Shown here one piece after another: positions 1-10,223 of a stretch of DNA of 64,000 bases (within the stretch, counting starts at the first letter, position 1; every line of letters starts with the position of its first letter). The stretch covers positions 1 to 64,000 of the forward strand of contig CAVWFN010000020.1 in assembly GCA_963754285.1 (NCBI GenBank), in the 5' to 3' direction. Below the pieces are notes generated by a model. It ran no database searches. It saw only the letters and a list, made by a program, of their open reading frames with translations, and was not told the DNA's origin. The DNA comes from RYN-133 sp963754285. Its GTDB lineage: Bacteria; Actinomycetota; Actinomycetes; Mycobacteriales; Jatrophihabitantaceae. A program made the position numbers and the translations under genes.

Positions 1-468
1 GTTGAGGATCTTCCCGACGCTCAAGCCGAGAAAGCGGTGCACCCGACCCATCCAGTCGGCATCGCGGCCGGCGAGGTAGTCGTTGGTCGTGACGACGTGC
101 ACGCCGTCACCGGCGAGCGCATTGAGATAGGCCGGAAGCGTAGAGACCAGCGTCTTGCCCTCACCGGTCTTCATCTCGGCGATGTTGCCGAGGTGCATCG
201 CGGCGCCGCCCATCAGCTGCACCTTGTAGTGGAACTGGCCCAGCGTGCGGCGCGCGGCCTCGCGCACGACGGCGAACGCCTCGGGCAGCAGGTCGTCGAG
301 CGTCTCGCCGTCGCCGTAGCGCTCCTTGAACGTATCGGTCAGCGCGCGCAGCTCCGCATCGCTGAGACCGACGTAGTCGTCCTCGAGGGTCTCGATGTGA
401 TCGGCAATATTGGCCAGGCGCCGGACCATCTTGCCTTCGCCGGCGCGCAGAATCTTCGCAAGTACCAC
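1..468 (-). CDS. secA: Protein translocase subunit SecA, N-terminal part (runs off the window)
   Basis: This is the first ~156 residues of the ATPase motor that drives preproteins through SecYEG at the membrane. The GTG start at 468 gives the SecA opening VLAKILRAGEGK. It continues with ADAELRALT-like helices (here LSDAELRALTDTFKERYGDG) and the nucleotide-binding Walker A region EMKTGEGKTL near residue 105. Next comes TTNDYLAGRDADWMGRVH, typical of the first DEAD motor domain. The rest of the gene lies beyond position 1. It is the most downstream gene of the minus-strand hpf-secA block, the same order as secA1 in mycobacteria. The family assignment is secure; which SecA paralogue the genome holds otherwise is unknown. 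Confidence 0.95.
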   Translation of the reverse strand, partial: MVLAKILRAGEGKMVRRLANIADHIETLEDDYVGLSDAELRALTDTFKERYGDGETLDDLLPEAFAVVREAARRTLGQFHYKVQLMGGAAMHLGNIAEMKTGEGKTLVSTLPAYLNALAGDGVHVVTTNDYLAGRDADWMGRVHRFLGLSVGKILN

Positions 469-509
469 GGCGGCAATCCTACGGGCTAGCTCCTGACTGC
501 CGGCTCACG

Positions 510-1295
510 TCAGCCTGGTTCGGGCGATTGGCCGCCGAGACGGATCAGCCCGTAGTCGTACGCGTGGCGCCGGTAGACCACGCTCGCGCAGTCGCTGTCC
601 TTGTCGTGGAACAGGTAGAAGTCGTGGCCGACCAGCTCCATCTTGAACAGCGCATCGTCGACGGTCATCGGCAGGTCGGGGTGCATCTTCTCGCGGACTA
701 TGCGCCCTGGACCGTCGTCGGGCAGGTCTTCGTCAGCCGCAGCCGACGCAGCCGCGCGCGCCTCGAGCTCGGCAGCGGTGCTCGCGAAGGTATGCATGGA
801 CGTCGGCGTGCGTCGACCGTGGTGCACGCGACGGCGATCGGCGGCCTGGCGGAACCGGCGCTCGAGGCGCTCGGCGGCGACGTCGAGCGCCTTGTAGAAG
901 TCCTCGGCGCAGGCTTCGCTGCGCACGACCGGCCCACGGGTGCGGCAGGTGATCTCGACGTGCTGGCAGCTGCCGTTCTGGCGCGGGTTGCGCTCGTGCT
1001 GCAGCTCGACGTCCGTCCGAATGATCTTGTGGTCATAGCGTTCCAGCTTGGCGAGCTTCTCACCGACATGCGTTCGGTAATGATCCGGGATCACGACATT
1101 GCGCCCGCGAACGACGATCTGCATCCGGCTGGCGATTGAGCCGGCGTCGGAGCCGTCGGGACTCGAGTCGAAACCCTCGGAATCGGCTGCCTCTGGGACT
1201 GCTTCGGGACCTATGGCCACGCGACCTCCACCCATCTTGCGTGGAACGGCCGTGACGAGCTCGGCGGTCGGGCCACGCCTTCTCGTATCAGTCAT
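510..1295 (-). CDS. hpf: Long-form ribosome hibernation promoting factor HPF
   Basis: Long HPF binds the 30S decoding site and dimerises 70S ribosomes into inactive 100S particles in starvation or hypoxia. The N-terminal ribosome-binding domain begins MQIVVRGRNVVIPDHYRTHV (from residue 58) and carries the basic helix ALDVAAERLERRFRQ. A ~50-residue linker leads to the C-terminal dimerisation domain (GRIVREKMHPDLPMTVDDAL...YRRHAYDYGLIRL). The start at 1295 overlaps the comF stop by ATGA, which implies coupling but adds ~57 low-complexity residues not usual in the family. The Met at 1124 would give a standard N-terminus, but I see no strong ribosome-binding site there. The function is secure; the start is not. 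Confidence 0.93.
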   Translation of the reverse strand: MTDTRRRGPTAELVTAVPRKMGGGRVAIGPEAVPEAADSEGFDSSPDGSDAGSIASRMQIVVRGRNVVIPDHYRTHVGEKLAKLERYDHKIIRTDVELQHERNPRQNGSCQHVEITCRTRGPVVRSEACAEDFYKALDVAAERLERRFRQAADRRRVHHGRRTPTSMHTFASTAAELEARAAASAAADEDLPDDGPGRIVREKMHPDLPMTVDDALFKMELVGHDFYLFHDKDSDCASVVYRRHAYDYGLIRLGGQSPEPG

Positions 1296-1991
1296 TGTGA
1301 CGTTAGACCCGCATGCCGGGACGTGCCAGGTGTAGCGGCACTGGGAATGTGCAGAACCGGCTGTGCAGGTCCGGTACGGACGGGAAAGCGCCGTTGTGTG
1401 GCCGCGACGACCGCCGCACCGACCACGGTCCAGCCCGCTGCGTGCAGGGCACGGGCCGCCTCGGTCAGGGTTGCGCCGGACGTGACGATGTCATCGACGA
1501 TCAGTGCGCACGCCCCGGGCCAGGGCGGCGGCGCTGCCTGCAAGGCCAGGGCGAGGTTGGCCGCGCGTGCGCCGACGTCGAGGCCCGCCGAGTCGCGCAC
1601 CGCGCGTGCCAGCCGCAATGCGTCGCGCGAGCGCCGCCCGCGCGGGAGCAACCGCGCCACGTGATCACCGCCACGAGCCCGCCGTGCCGCGGCAGAGGAC
1701 GGCACAGGGACGAGGACGCGCGCTCGGCTGGCCAAGAGCGTCGATTGCACCGGCCAGGAGCGCTCGCAACGGCGGCGCGAGATCTCGCCGGCCACGTTCC
1801 TTGTAGGCAAGTAACGCGGTACGCACGGCGCCGTCGTAAGCGGCCGCAGCGCTCACGCTGATGCCGGCCACATCGACCGACGTCGGACGTGGCTCGGCGC
1901 ACCCGGCGCACAACGCGGCTCCCGGCGCCCGGCAGCCCACGCAGTCACGAGGCAGGACGAAGTCGAGCAGGTCAGCAACGGCAGCGAACAT
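1292..1991 (-). pseudogene. ComF-family phosphoribosyltransferase, one frameshift (mutation or sequencing indel)
   Basis: ComF proteins pair an N-terminal zinc-finger with a type I phosphoribosyltransferase domain; their role outside competence is unclear. The N-terminal half (from 1991) shows CVGCRAPGAALCAGCAEP, a four-cysteine zinc site. The C-terminal half shows ALIVDDIVTSGATLTEAARAL, the PRPP-binding loop. The halves lie in different frames and join near 1,700-1,720, inside a GCG/CGT-rich run; one base change would restore AIDALGQPSARVLVPVPSS. Both halves are otherwise well conserved, so a sequence error or a very recent mutation is likelier than old decay. The end overlaps the hpf start. 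Neighbouring lpqB shows the same problem more severely. Confidence 0.8.
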
Positions 1992-2054
1992 CGGCCCATC
2001 GTGTCCGGCTGATGCGCACGCCGCGTCCGCTTCCGCGACGGCTGTGGATAACCG

Positions 2055-3845
2055 CTATTCGAGATAGACGGGATTGTCGCCCAAGGATTCGCCGTTGAGC
2101 AGCGCGCGCCAGCTCGAACCCTCCTGCTGATAGATCGAACGCCACGTGACGAGACAACGACCTCGGATCCGGAGGCGGCGGTCACGCTCGTCGGTGCGCC
2201 GGGCAGGTCGATGTTGCCGCGCGGCGTCCAGCGTGATCCGTCGCATTGCACCTCGTAGACCTGATCCTCACCGCCGATGATCGTATCTCCGCCGGTCGCG
2301 AACATCTTGAACTGGTCGTTCCAGGCAACATCGGTGATGTTGCACGCCCTGCGGGCTGATCGGCTCCAGGTTGTCGACGCTGACCTGGTTCCCGTTGCGG
2401 ACGATCGTGCCCACGTAGATCTGCGAGCTGCCGGCTGGTCTTCAGGACGAGCGCGATCCGGCCGCCGTCCGGACTGACCCGAACGGCGAGCACCTGTCCG
2501 GTCGCCTTGCCTTGCGGAACGTTCAGCGGGACGTTCTGCACCGACTTGGGTCCGGTCACGCGCTCGAGATTCGACCCGTTGCCGATCCAGACCTCCCGCC
2601 GCGGCCCGGCGCCCAACTCGGTCGCGAGAGCTCGCCGTGCACCGTCGTCGCGATGAGGGTGCCGGCCACGTGCGGGTTGGGGATGTCGAGCGTCTCGTTG
2701 CTGTTCGGGCCCGCGCACGCCGGCCACCTCGAGCGCACCCGAGCCGGATTGCGCCAAGGCGACCGAGGTCAGTCCGTACACGCCCAGCCCGGCCTTGCCC
2801 GGAATCCGGCGGCCTGATCCCTGATAGACGGCGCCCTTGTGCACGAAGTACAGCTGGTTGCTCGGTGTCACCGGCTGGTATCGGTCGGCGACCGACTCGG
2901 CGGAGAAGACGTCCCGTGCGCGATCGGGATCCGCACGGGCTTGCCGCCGTCGGTGATCTGGATGCGGTCGACCTGGAGCACCTGTTTCAGGGTCGCACCG
3001 ATCTCGCTGGCGAGCCGGTCGAGGCTGGCGCCGTCGAGTGCGCTCGCGCCCGGGATTTCGATCACGATCGGTTGCGAGGGATCGGACGGGTCGGGCGGGA
3101 CGGAGACCTTGACGTTGTTGGCACCGCCCGGCGGAAATCCGGAGTTCAGCTGATCCGGAGGCTGGTCGGCGAGTTGCTGCTTGACGAGCCACGGCACCAG
3201 GTCCTGCGGAGCAGATAACAGCGTGTAGCGCGGGGTCGGAACGAGATCCTGGTCGTTAGCGTCGAAGAAGTAGACGGCGTACTGCGTGAAGGCTTGGAAC
3301 TGCGTAGTTGTCAGCAGGAGCCCCGCTCCCGCCGGGAGTGAGTCGATTCGCCACTCGCCCTTGACCCGCTTCAGCCCGAACCCCTCGGCCAGCGCGCCGC
3401 CCCCGCCGTTCCCGCTGCCGTTCCCGCGGAGAAAGGGCTTGTACGTACCGGTCTCGTCGACCGTGCCGGCCTCGTGGCCAGTGACCGTAATCGTGCTCGT
3501 CTCTGGCACGGCAGAGCCCGGCGTGCGCTTCCCGAACACGACGTTGCCGACCGTGAGCGCGGACCAGGACCGTCGCCATGACGATCTGACCAAATCCCGC
3601 GCGCCGCCGAGGTCAGGTATTCCCTGGCTGCGGTGTGGTTGGGAGTCGGTGTCGCCGTTGGCAGTGAGGAAGCCCTGCACGATACTGCGCGGATCGGCGT
3701 CCGGCGCGGGGCCGCCGACACCGCCGTCGCCGCGTTGCACGAACACCGGTCTCACGACCTGCGGTGTCGAGCTGTCGGGGATCGTCGTACAGCCCGCCAG
3801 CGCCAGAGCTGCTAGTCAGCAACGACCGAACAGTGCCCTTCTCAT
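2055..3845 (-). pseudogene. lpqB: LpqB lipoprotein of the MtrAB system, many frame breaks
   Basis: LpqB is the lipoprotein partner of MtrB; it has a GerMN domain and a C-terminal beta-propeller-like region. The ATG at 3845 overlaps the mtrB stop (ATGA). The signal peptide reads MRRALFGRC, then an in-frame TGA at 3818-3816, then LAALALAGCTTIPDSS with a clear lipobox. Recognisable LpqB sequence then hops between frames near 3650, 3590, 2910, 2720, 2610, 2440, 2345 and 2155, ending GESLGDNPVYLE. Segments include REYLTSAARGIW, PSNQLYFVHKGAVYQG, NGSNLERVTGP, VRVSPDGGRIALVL, AWNDQFKMFATGG and WRALLNGESLGDNP. Protein-level conservation across every break argues for local consensus errors or very recent inactivation. 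Confidence 0.85.
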
Positions 3846-5515
3846 GCGTCGTCGTCCTCATCATCGGGCCGCAGCGGAAGTGGCGAGGACAGCAGCGTGT
3901 GCCCGGCCTGGCGGGGCAGGGTCAGCCGGAACTGCGCTCCATGGCCACGCGCACCCCATGCCTGCAACCACCCGTCATGCAGCCGGGCGTCCTCGAGACT
4001 GATCGACAGACCCAGTCCGGTGCCGCCGGTGAGGCGACTGCGCGACGGGTCGCCGCGCCAGAACCGGTTGAACACGAGGCCGGCCTCGCCGGGACGCAAC
4101 CCGACGCCGTGGTCACGCACGGTGACGGCGACCGCGTCGTCGTCGTAGCCGACCGTGATGACGACCGGCCGTCCCTCGCCGTGGTCGAGAGCGTTGCCGA
4201 CCAGGTTGCGCAAGATGCGTTCGACGCGGCGCGGGTCCATGTCGACATTGACCGGCGTCCGGGGCACGTGCACGACCAGCTTGCTGCCGTGACGTTCGGC
4301 GAGCATGCGGTTCGCATCGACGGTCGACGCGATCACTGCACGGATGTCGGTCAGTTCCGACTCGAGGCTGGCCACGCCTGCGTCGTAGCGCGAGATCTCG
4401 AGCAGGTCGGCGAGCAACGCCTCGAAGCGGTCGAGCTCGGTCTGAAGCAGTTCGGCCGAGCGCGAGAGCTCAGCCGGAAACTCGCCGCGCGCGGAGTGCA
4501 GTAACTCGGTCGCCATCCGGATCGTCGTCAACGGAGTACGCAGCTCGTGCGACACATCGCTGGTGAACCTACGTTGCAAGCGGGACAGGTCCTCGAGGCG
4601 GCGGATCTGACGTTGGAGGCTGCCGGCCATGTCGTTGAACGCGCGGCCGAGGCGGGCGATGTCGTCGCTGCCGCGCACCGAGATGCGCTGCGACAAGTCG
4701 CCGGCGGCGAGGCGTCCGGCGGTCTGCGCGGCGACCCTGACCGGCCGCACGACCTGCCGGGTCACGAGGGTCGCGATGGCCACGACGAGCAGCACCAGAC
4801 CCAGTCCGGCGACCAGCACAGTGCGTTGCAGCAAGGCGATCGTCTGTTGTTCCGCGCTCAGCGGAAAGAGGTAGTAGACGCCGATCAAGCCGTTGCTCGC
4901 GCGCACGGGCGCACCCACGATCAGGCCCGGTACCGAAGACGAACCGGCGCCGACCTGCGCGTACTGCACCGCCTGGTTGCCTTGCTCGACGACCGAACGC
5001 AATGCATCGGAGATACCGAGCTTCTCACTCGTGGTCTTGGGGTCGATCTGCGAGACGACCGCAATGGTGAACAACCCCGCACCGCTGCCGCCGGTCGTCT
5101 GCGCACCGAACAAGGCATCGCGTGCATTGACGAGGTCATTCGGTTGGTGCACGTCCGCTGTTGAGAACAGCTCATTCGCTTCCGCAACGCCGAATCCAAC
5201 ACTCGCCTGTCGAATCGCTGCGTCCCGCTTGGCGCGCAACACTCCGTTCCCGACTTGATCGACGACAAAGACTCCGACGATCAGCACGACGACACCGGTC
5301 ACGACCAGAGTGGTCGCAGCCACCCGGACCTGCAGCGAGTTCTGCCATCGGCGGTGCAACCACGCCCCGACCACCCGCGCTCGCCGAGCGGTCTGGCGCG
5401 CGTATCGCTCGAGCCGCACACGGAACTGGCCGTCGTCGGCAGCGCCAGATGCGGGCGGCCCGGTGCTCGGCTCGCCGCGTTTCGGCGGGCGTCGACGCGT
5501 CGCGTGGCCGGGCAA
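3842..5515 (-). CDS. mtrB: Two-component sensor histidine kinase MtrB
   Basis: MtrB is the membrane sensor that phosphorylates MtrA and links envelope and division state to gene expression. The 557 residues have a basic cytoplasmic N-terminus, a first TM helix near residue 70-90, an extracytoplasmic sensor of about 130 residues and a second TM helix (VAGLGLVLLVVAIATLV). A HAMP domain with AGDLSQRISVRGSDDIARLG follows, then the H-box SHELRTPLTTIRM with the phosphoacceptor His. The ATPase has N (RNLVGNALDHGEG), G1 (VRDHGVGL) and G2 (TGGTGLGLSI) boxes. It sits 3 bp after mtrA and overlaps lpqB by 4 bp, as in other actinobacteria. Confidence 0.96.
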   Translation of the reverse strand: MPGHATRRRPPKRGEPSTGPPASGAADDGQFRVRLERYARQTARRARVVGAWLHRRWQNSLQVRVAATTLVVTGVVVLIVGVFVVDQVGNGVLRAKRDAAIRQASVGFGVAEANELFSTADVHQPNDLVNARDALFGAQTTGGSGAGLFTIAVVSQIDPKTTSEKLGISDALRSVVEQGNQAVQYAQVGAGSSSVPGLIVGAPVRASNGLIGVYYLFPLSAEQQTIALLQRTVLVAGLGLVLLVVAIATLVTRQVVRPVRVAAQTAGRLAAGDLSQRISVRGSDDIARLGRAFNDMAGSLQRQIRRLEDLSRLQRRFTSDVSHELRTPLTTIRMATELLHSARGEFPAELSRSAELLQTELDRFEALLADLLEISRYDAGVASLESELTDIRAVIASTVDANRMLAERHGSKLVVHVPRTPVNVDMDPRRVERILRNLVGNALDHGEGRPVVITVGYDDDAVAVTVRDHGVGLRPGEAGLVFNRFWRGDPSRSRLTGGTGLGLSISLEDARLHDGWLQAWGARGHGAQFRLTLPRQAGHTLLSSPLPLRPDDEDDDA

Positions 5516-5518
5516 CGG

Positions 5519-6208
5519 TCATGGCGGCCCGGCTTTGTACCCCACGCCGCGGACGGTCAGCACCACCTCGGGCCGCTCCGGATCGCGCTCGACCTTCGAG
5601 CGCAACCGCTGGACGTGGACATTGACCAACCGCGTATCGGCGGCATGCCGATAGCCCCACACCTGCTCGAGCAACACCTCGCGGGTGAAGACCTGCCGGG
5701 GTTTGCGGGCGAGCGCGACCAGCAGGTCGAACTCCAGGGGCGTCAGCGCGATGGCGGCCCCGTCTCGCATGACCTGGTGCGCGGGCACGTCGATGCTGAC
5801 GGGGGCGTCGGGCGGGCCGATCGTCAGCGTCTCGCTGACCACGTCCTCGTGCTGGCGCAGGCGCGCGCGCATGCGAGCGACGAGTTCCTTCGGCTTGAAC
5901 GGCTTGACGACATAGTCATCGGCGCCGGACTCGAGGCCGAGCACGACGTCGACCGTGTCGCTCTTGGCGGTCAGCATGATGATCGGCGTCCCGCTCTCGG
6001 CCCGGATCGCGCGGCACACATCGATGCCGGAGAGTCCCGGCAACATCAGATCGAGCAGCACGACATCGGGCTTGGTCTCGTGGAACGCCTGCAACGCTCG
6101 CGACCCGTCATTGACGAAGGACGGATCGAATCCGTCGGTACGCAGGACGATGCCGAGCATCTCGGCCAGGGCTGAGTCGTCGTCGACTACGAGCACACGA
6201 GGCTTCAC
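5519..6208 (-). CDS. mtrA: Two-component response regulator MtrA
   Basis: OmpR/PhoB-type regulator phosphorylated by MtrB; in actinobacteria it controls cell-wall hydrolases, replication and division genes. The receiver domain has the acidic pair in VLVVDDDSALAEML, the phosphoacceptor Asp in DVVLLDLMLPG and the conserved Lys in DDYVVKPFKPKEL. The winged-helix domain (residues ~130-228) includes LTPLEFDLLVALARKPRQVFTREVLLEQVWGY and the recognition segment TRLVNVHVQRLRSKVE. The start is GTG at 6208 (GTG AAG CCT); an upstream ATG is out of frame and runs into a stop. First gene of the mtrA-mtrB-lpqB-comF-hpf-secA run. The thymidylate kinase gene that precedes mtrA in mycobacteria is absent here. 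Confidence 0.97.
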   Translation of the reverse strand: MKPRVLVVDDDSALAEMLGIVLRTDGFDPSFVNDGSRALQAFHETKPDVVLLDLMLPGLSGIDVCRAIRAESGTPIIMLTAKSDTVDVVLGLESGADDYVVKPFKPKELVARMRARLRQHEDVVSETLTIGPPDAPVSIDVPAHQVMRDGAAIALTPLEFDLLVALARKPRQVFTREVLLEQVWGYRHAADTRLVNVHVQRLRSKVERDPERPEVVLTVRGVGYKAGPP

Positions 6209-6312
6209 GGCACCATCGTGTCACTTCATCGGGCCGACGGCACGGACGCGCCTGGGAGCGAGCGATCACTCTGGGCGTTGACACAGCGGCGTCGAAGTGC
6301 CAGGACTACATC

Positions 6313-7125
6313 ATGTCGAACCCGCGCCGGCCGGGCGTTGCGCTCGCCCTCGTCACCGTCCTCGTCACCGTCATCGCCACCGTCGCTGGGACGCCCGCGT
6401 CCGCGGCGACCGCGAACTACGTCGCCCTCGGCGATTCGTACTCGTCCGGAGTGGGCTCCGGAAGTTACATCTCCTCCAGCGGGAGCTGCCTACGCAGCAC
6501 CAAGGCTTACTCGGCGCTGTGGGCGGCCGCGCACAGCCCGTCGACCTACGCCTCGGTCGCCTGCTCCGGCGCGACGACCGCCGACGTCATCAACAGCCAG
6601 GTGAGCGCACTGTCCGCCGCCACCACGCTGGTCAGCATCACCATCGGTGGCAACGACGTCGGGTTCAGCTCCGTGCTGGAGGACTGCGTCATCGACGGCA
6701 CGAGCACGTGCGTCAGCGACATCAACGCCGCCGAGACCAAGGCCCGGACGAGCCTGCCCGGTCTGCTCGACAACGCCTACGCCGCGATCCGTGCACACGC
6801 GCCCAACGCACGCGTCGTCGTGCTCGGCTACCCGCGCTTCTACGACCTCGGCGTCTGGCTCTGTCTCGGACTCAGCAGCACGTCCCGGTCGAAGATCAAC
6901 GAGGGCGCCGACGTTCTGGACAGCGTGATTTCCGCAGCGGCCGCACGGCACGGGTTCTCCTTCGGTGACGTGCGATCGCGCTTCGCCGCCGGACACGAGA
7001 TCTGCGACGGCAGCTCGTCGTGGCTGCACTCGGTCGACTGGACCGACATAGTGCAGAGCTATCACCCGACCGCGAGCGGGCAGTCCGGCGCATACCTGCC
7101 GGCGCTGACGGCGATCACCGGCTGA
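6313..7125 (+). CDS. Secreted SGNH-family esterase/lipase
   Basis: Exported GDSL/SGNH hydrolase that probably cleaves ester bonds of lipids or acylated polymers outside the cell. A Sec signal peptide (hydrophobic stretch ALALVTVLVTVIATVAG, cleavage near ASA-AT, residue ~31) precedes block I ALGDSYSSG with the nucleophile Ser42. Block III IGGNDVGF follows at ~112, and the catalytic His is in QSYHPTASGQ near the C-terminus. Paired cysteines (SGSCL/VACSG, EDCVID/TSTCVSD, WLCLG/HEICDG) suggest disulfides as in Streptomyces SGNH lipases. Transcribed away from mtrA. A TTGACA hexamer lies at 6278-6283 but no good -10 follows it. Substrate unknown. Confidence 0.85.
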   Translation: MSNPRRPGVALALVTVLVTVIATVAGTPASAATANYVALGDSYSSGVGSGSYISSSGSCLRSTKAYSALWAAAHSPSTYASVACSGATTADVINSQVSALSAATTLVSITIGGNDVGFSSVLEDCVIDGTSTCVSDINAAETKARTSLPGLLDNAYAAIRAHAPNARVVVLGYPRFYDLGVWLCLGLSSTSRSKINEGADVLDSVISAAAARHGFSFGDVRSRFAAGHEICDGSSSWLHSVDWTDIVQSYHPTASGQSGAYLPALTAITG

Positions 7126-7204
7126 CACCTCAGGCGCGGCGTATCCGGAGCCTTGCCCCGGCGACGGGACGGTGCCACTCTGGGCGCGTCGAGGGGGCGC
7201 GCGC

Positions 7205-7759
7205 ATGGCCGACACGGGGCAGTCCGCACGCACGCGGCTCGCCGCCGTCGTGCTCACCGGGGTAGCCGTCGCCGCAGCGATCGCCATCTACGCCAAGGCC
7301 CATCATCCTGCGCTGCGGCCGCTGTTCCTGCTCGGTTTCAGCGGGATGCTGCAGATGAAGGCCTGGCTCGCGACGGCCGCCGTCGTGCTCGTCGTCGTCC
7401 AGTTGCTCAGCGCGCTGGCGATGTGGGGCAAGCTGCCGGGCGTAGGGAGTTCGGCGCGTTGGCTGAGCCCGGTCCATCGCTGGAGCGGATCGATCGCGTT
7501 CGCCGTATCGATTCCGGTCGCCGTCCATTGCGTGTGGTCGTTGGGCTTCGTGACGACCACGCCGCGGGTGCTGTGGCACAGCATCTTCGGCTGCGCGTTC
7601 TACGGCGCCTACGCGGCGAAGATGGTCGGCCTGCGTGTGCGCGGTGCACCAGGCTGGCTGCTGCCGGTGCTCGGCGGACTCACGTTCACGGTGTTCGTGC
7701 TCATCTGGCTGACATCAGCATTGTGGTTCTTCACCCGGTCGGGGTTGCCGTTGACGTGA
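7205..7759 (+). CDS. Four-helix membrane protein, DUF6529-like, candidate haem-binding
   Basis: A ~184-residue integral membrane protein with four predicted TM helices: VVLTGVAVAAAIAIYA, WLATAAVVLVVVQLLSALAM, WSGSIAFAVSIPVAVHCVW and VLGGLTFTVFVLIWLTSALWFF, plus a shorter WHSIFGCAFYGAYAA segment. Histidines in or next to helices (SPVHRWSG, PVAVHCVW, LWHSIFG) are arranged as in cytochrome b561-type di-haem proteins, so haem ligation is a reasonable inference, not shown. I chose ATG 7205 because GAGGGGG lies just upstream; an in-frame GTG-like start at 7172 adds a charged stretch. It is followed after 9 bp by a Tat-exported Rieske protein and then a 24-residue TM peptide, suggesting a small electron-transfer unit. 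Confidence 0.7.
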   Translation: MADTGQSARTRLAAVVLTGVAVAAAIAIYAKAHHPALRPLFLLGFSGMLQMKAWLATAAVVLVVVQLLSALAMWGKLPGVGSSARWLSPVHRWSGSIAFAVSIPVAVHCVWSLGFVTTTPRVLWHSIFGCAFYGAYAAKMVGLRVRGAPGWLLPVLGGLTFTVFVLIWLTSALWFFTRSGLPLT

Positions 7760-7768
7760 GGTCTCGAG

Positions 7769-8212
7769 ATGAGCACTGAAATCACGCGAAGGACTGCCGC
7801 ACGCGGCGCGATGGTCGCTGCGGTCGGCGCCGTCGCCGGTGTAGTCGTCGCGCGCACGTCCAGCGCGGCCGACGAGCCCGCCGGAACTACTGCCGCCAAC
7901 GCCTACGGCGCCGCGTCCGACACCGGCCGGCGATTGGTGGCGCTGGCCGACGTGCCTGTCGGCGGCGGGCACATCGTCACCAGCCCGCCGGTGGTCGTGG
8001 TGCGGACGAGCGCCGACAACGTCGTCGGGTTCAGCGCGATCTGTACGCACCAGGGGTGCACCGTCTCGTCCATCACGAAGACGACGATCGACTGCCCGTG
8101 CCACGGCAGTCAGTTCGCGCTGATGACGGGCAAGGTCGTCGCGGGTCCCGCGCCGCGGCCGCTGCCGAGTGTCCCGGTCGAGGTGCGCGACGGCCAGGTG
8201 TACACGAAATGA
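7769..8212 (+). CDS. Tat-exported Rieske 2Fe-2S protein
   Basis: Small Rieske protein expected to shuttle electrons on the outer face of the membrane. The N-terminus ITRRTAARGAMVAAVGAVAG is a twin-arginine signal or anchor. The cluster motif is complete: CTHQGC (Cys92, His94) and CPCHGS (Cys109, His112). The extra cysteines Cys97 and Cys111 can form the disulfide found in high-potential, bc1-type Rieske proteins. A final loop PAPRPLPSVPVEVRDGQVY is typical of the family. At 147 residues it has no oxygenase or bc1 domains. It sits between a histidine-bearing membrane protein and a 24-residue TM peptide (ATGA overlap). The partner is inferred from context only. Confidence 0.88.
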   Translation: MSTEITRRTAARGAMVAAVGAVAGVVVARTSSAADEPAGTTAANAYGAASDTGRRLVALADVPVGGGHIVTSPPVVVVRTSADNVVGFSAICTHQGCTVSSITKTTIDCPCHGSQFALMTGKVVAGPAPRPLPSVPVEVRDGQVYTK

Positions 8213-8283
8213 GCCGGCTGCCCACGATCATCTGGCTGCTCGCCGCCGGCTTCGCGATCGGCGTCCTGATCGCGCTCGCCTAG
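8209..8283 (+). CDS. 24-residue single-pass membrane microprotein after the Rieske gene
   Basis: A tiny reading frame, MSRLPTIIWLLAAGFAIGVL plus IALA, whose ATG overlaps the Rieske stop codon (ATGA at 8209-8212). Almost the whole product is one hydrophobic helix after a short Ser-Arg head. It resembles the small subunits found in respiratory complexes such as CydX or CcoQ in size and topology, but shares no recognisable sequence with them. The coupling to the Rieske gene and the clean TM profile are the evidence that it is real. The function, perhaps assembly or stability of the Rieske/membrane-protein pair, is inference. It ends 83 bp before the convergent ahcY stop. Confidence 0.5.
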   Translation: MSRLPTIIWLLAAGFAIGVLIALA

Positions 8284-8302
8284 CAACGACGTTGAGTGCC
8301 GC

Positions 8303-8356
8303 GCAACGGTCGTGATCGTGGCGCGAAATCTACGCACCGTTGCAGGGTCAAAGTCG
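8303..8356. repeat. Intergenic element: hairpin plus AGGGTCAAAGTCG, second copy near 63.6 kb
   Basis: Between convergent genes lies an inverted repeat GCAACGGT (8303-8310) / ACCGTTGC (8336-8343), followed directly by AGGGTCAAAGTCG (8344-8356). The 17-base stretch AACGGTCGTGATCGTGG and this AGGGTCAAAGTCG recur, with few changes and similar spacing, at 63,614-63,661. Here the hairpin could act as a bidirectional terminator. The second copy lies between divergent genes, so the shared sequence looks like a dispersed chromosomal repeat rather than only a terminator. Confidence 0.5.
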
Positions 8357-8366
8357 CAGTAACGGG

Positions 8367-10220
<1,854 letters not shown>

Positions 10221-10223
10221 CGC

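Noticed and set aside
6278..6306. TTGACA upstream of the SGNH hydrolase as a full promoter
   Set aside because: No acceptable -10 box lies 16-19 bases downstream, so only the hexamer is noted in the gene entry.
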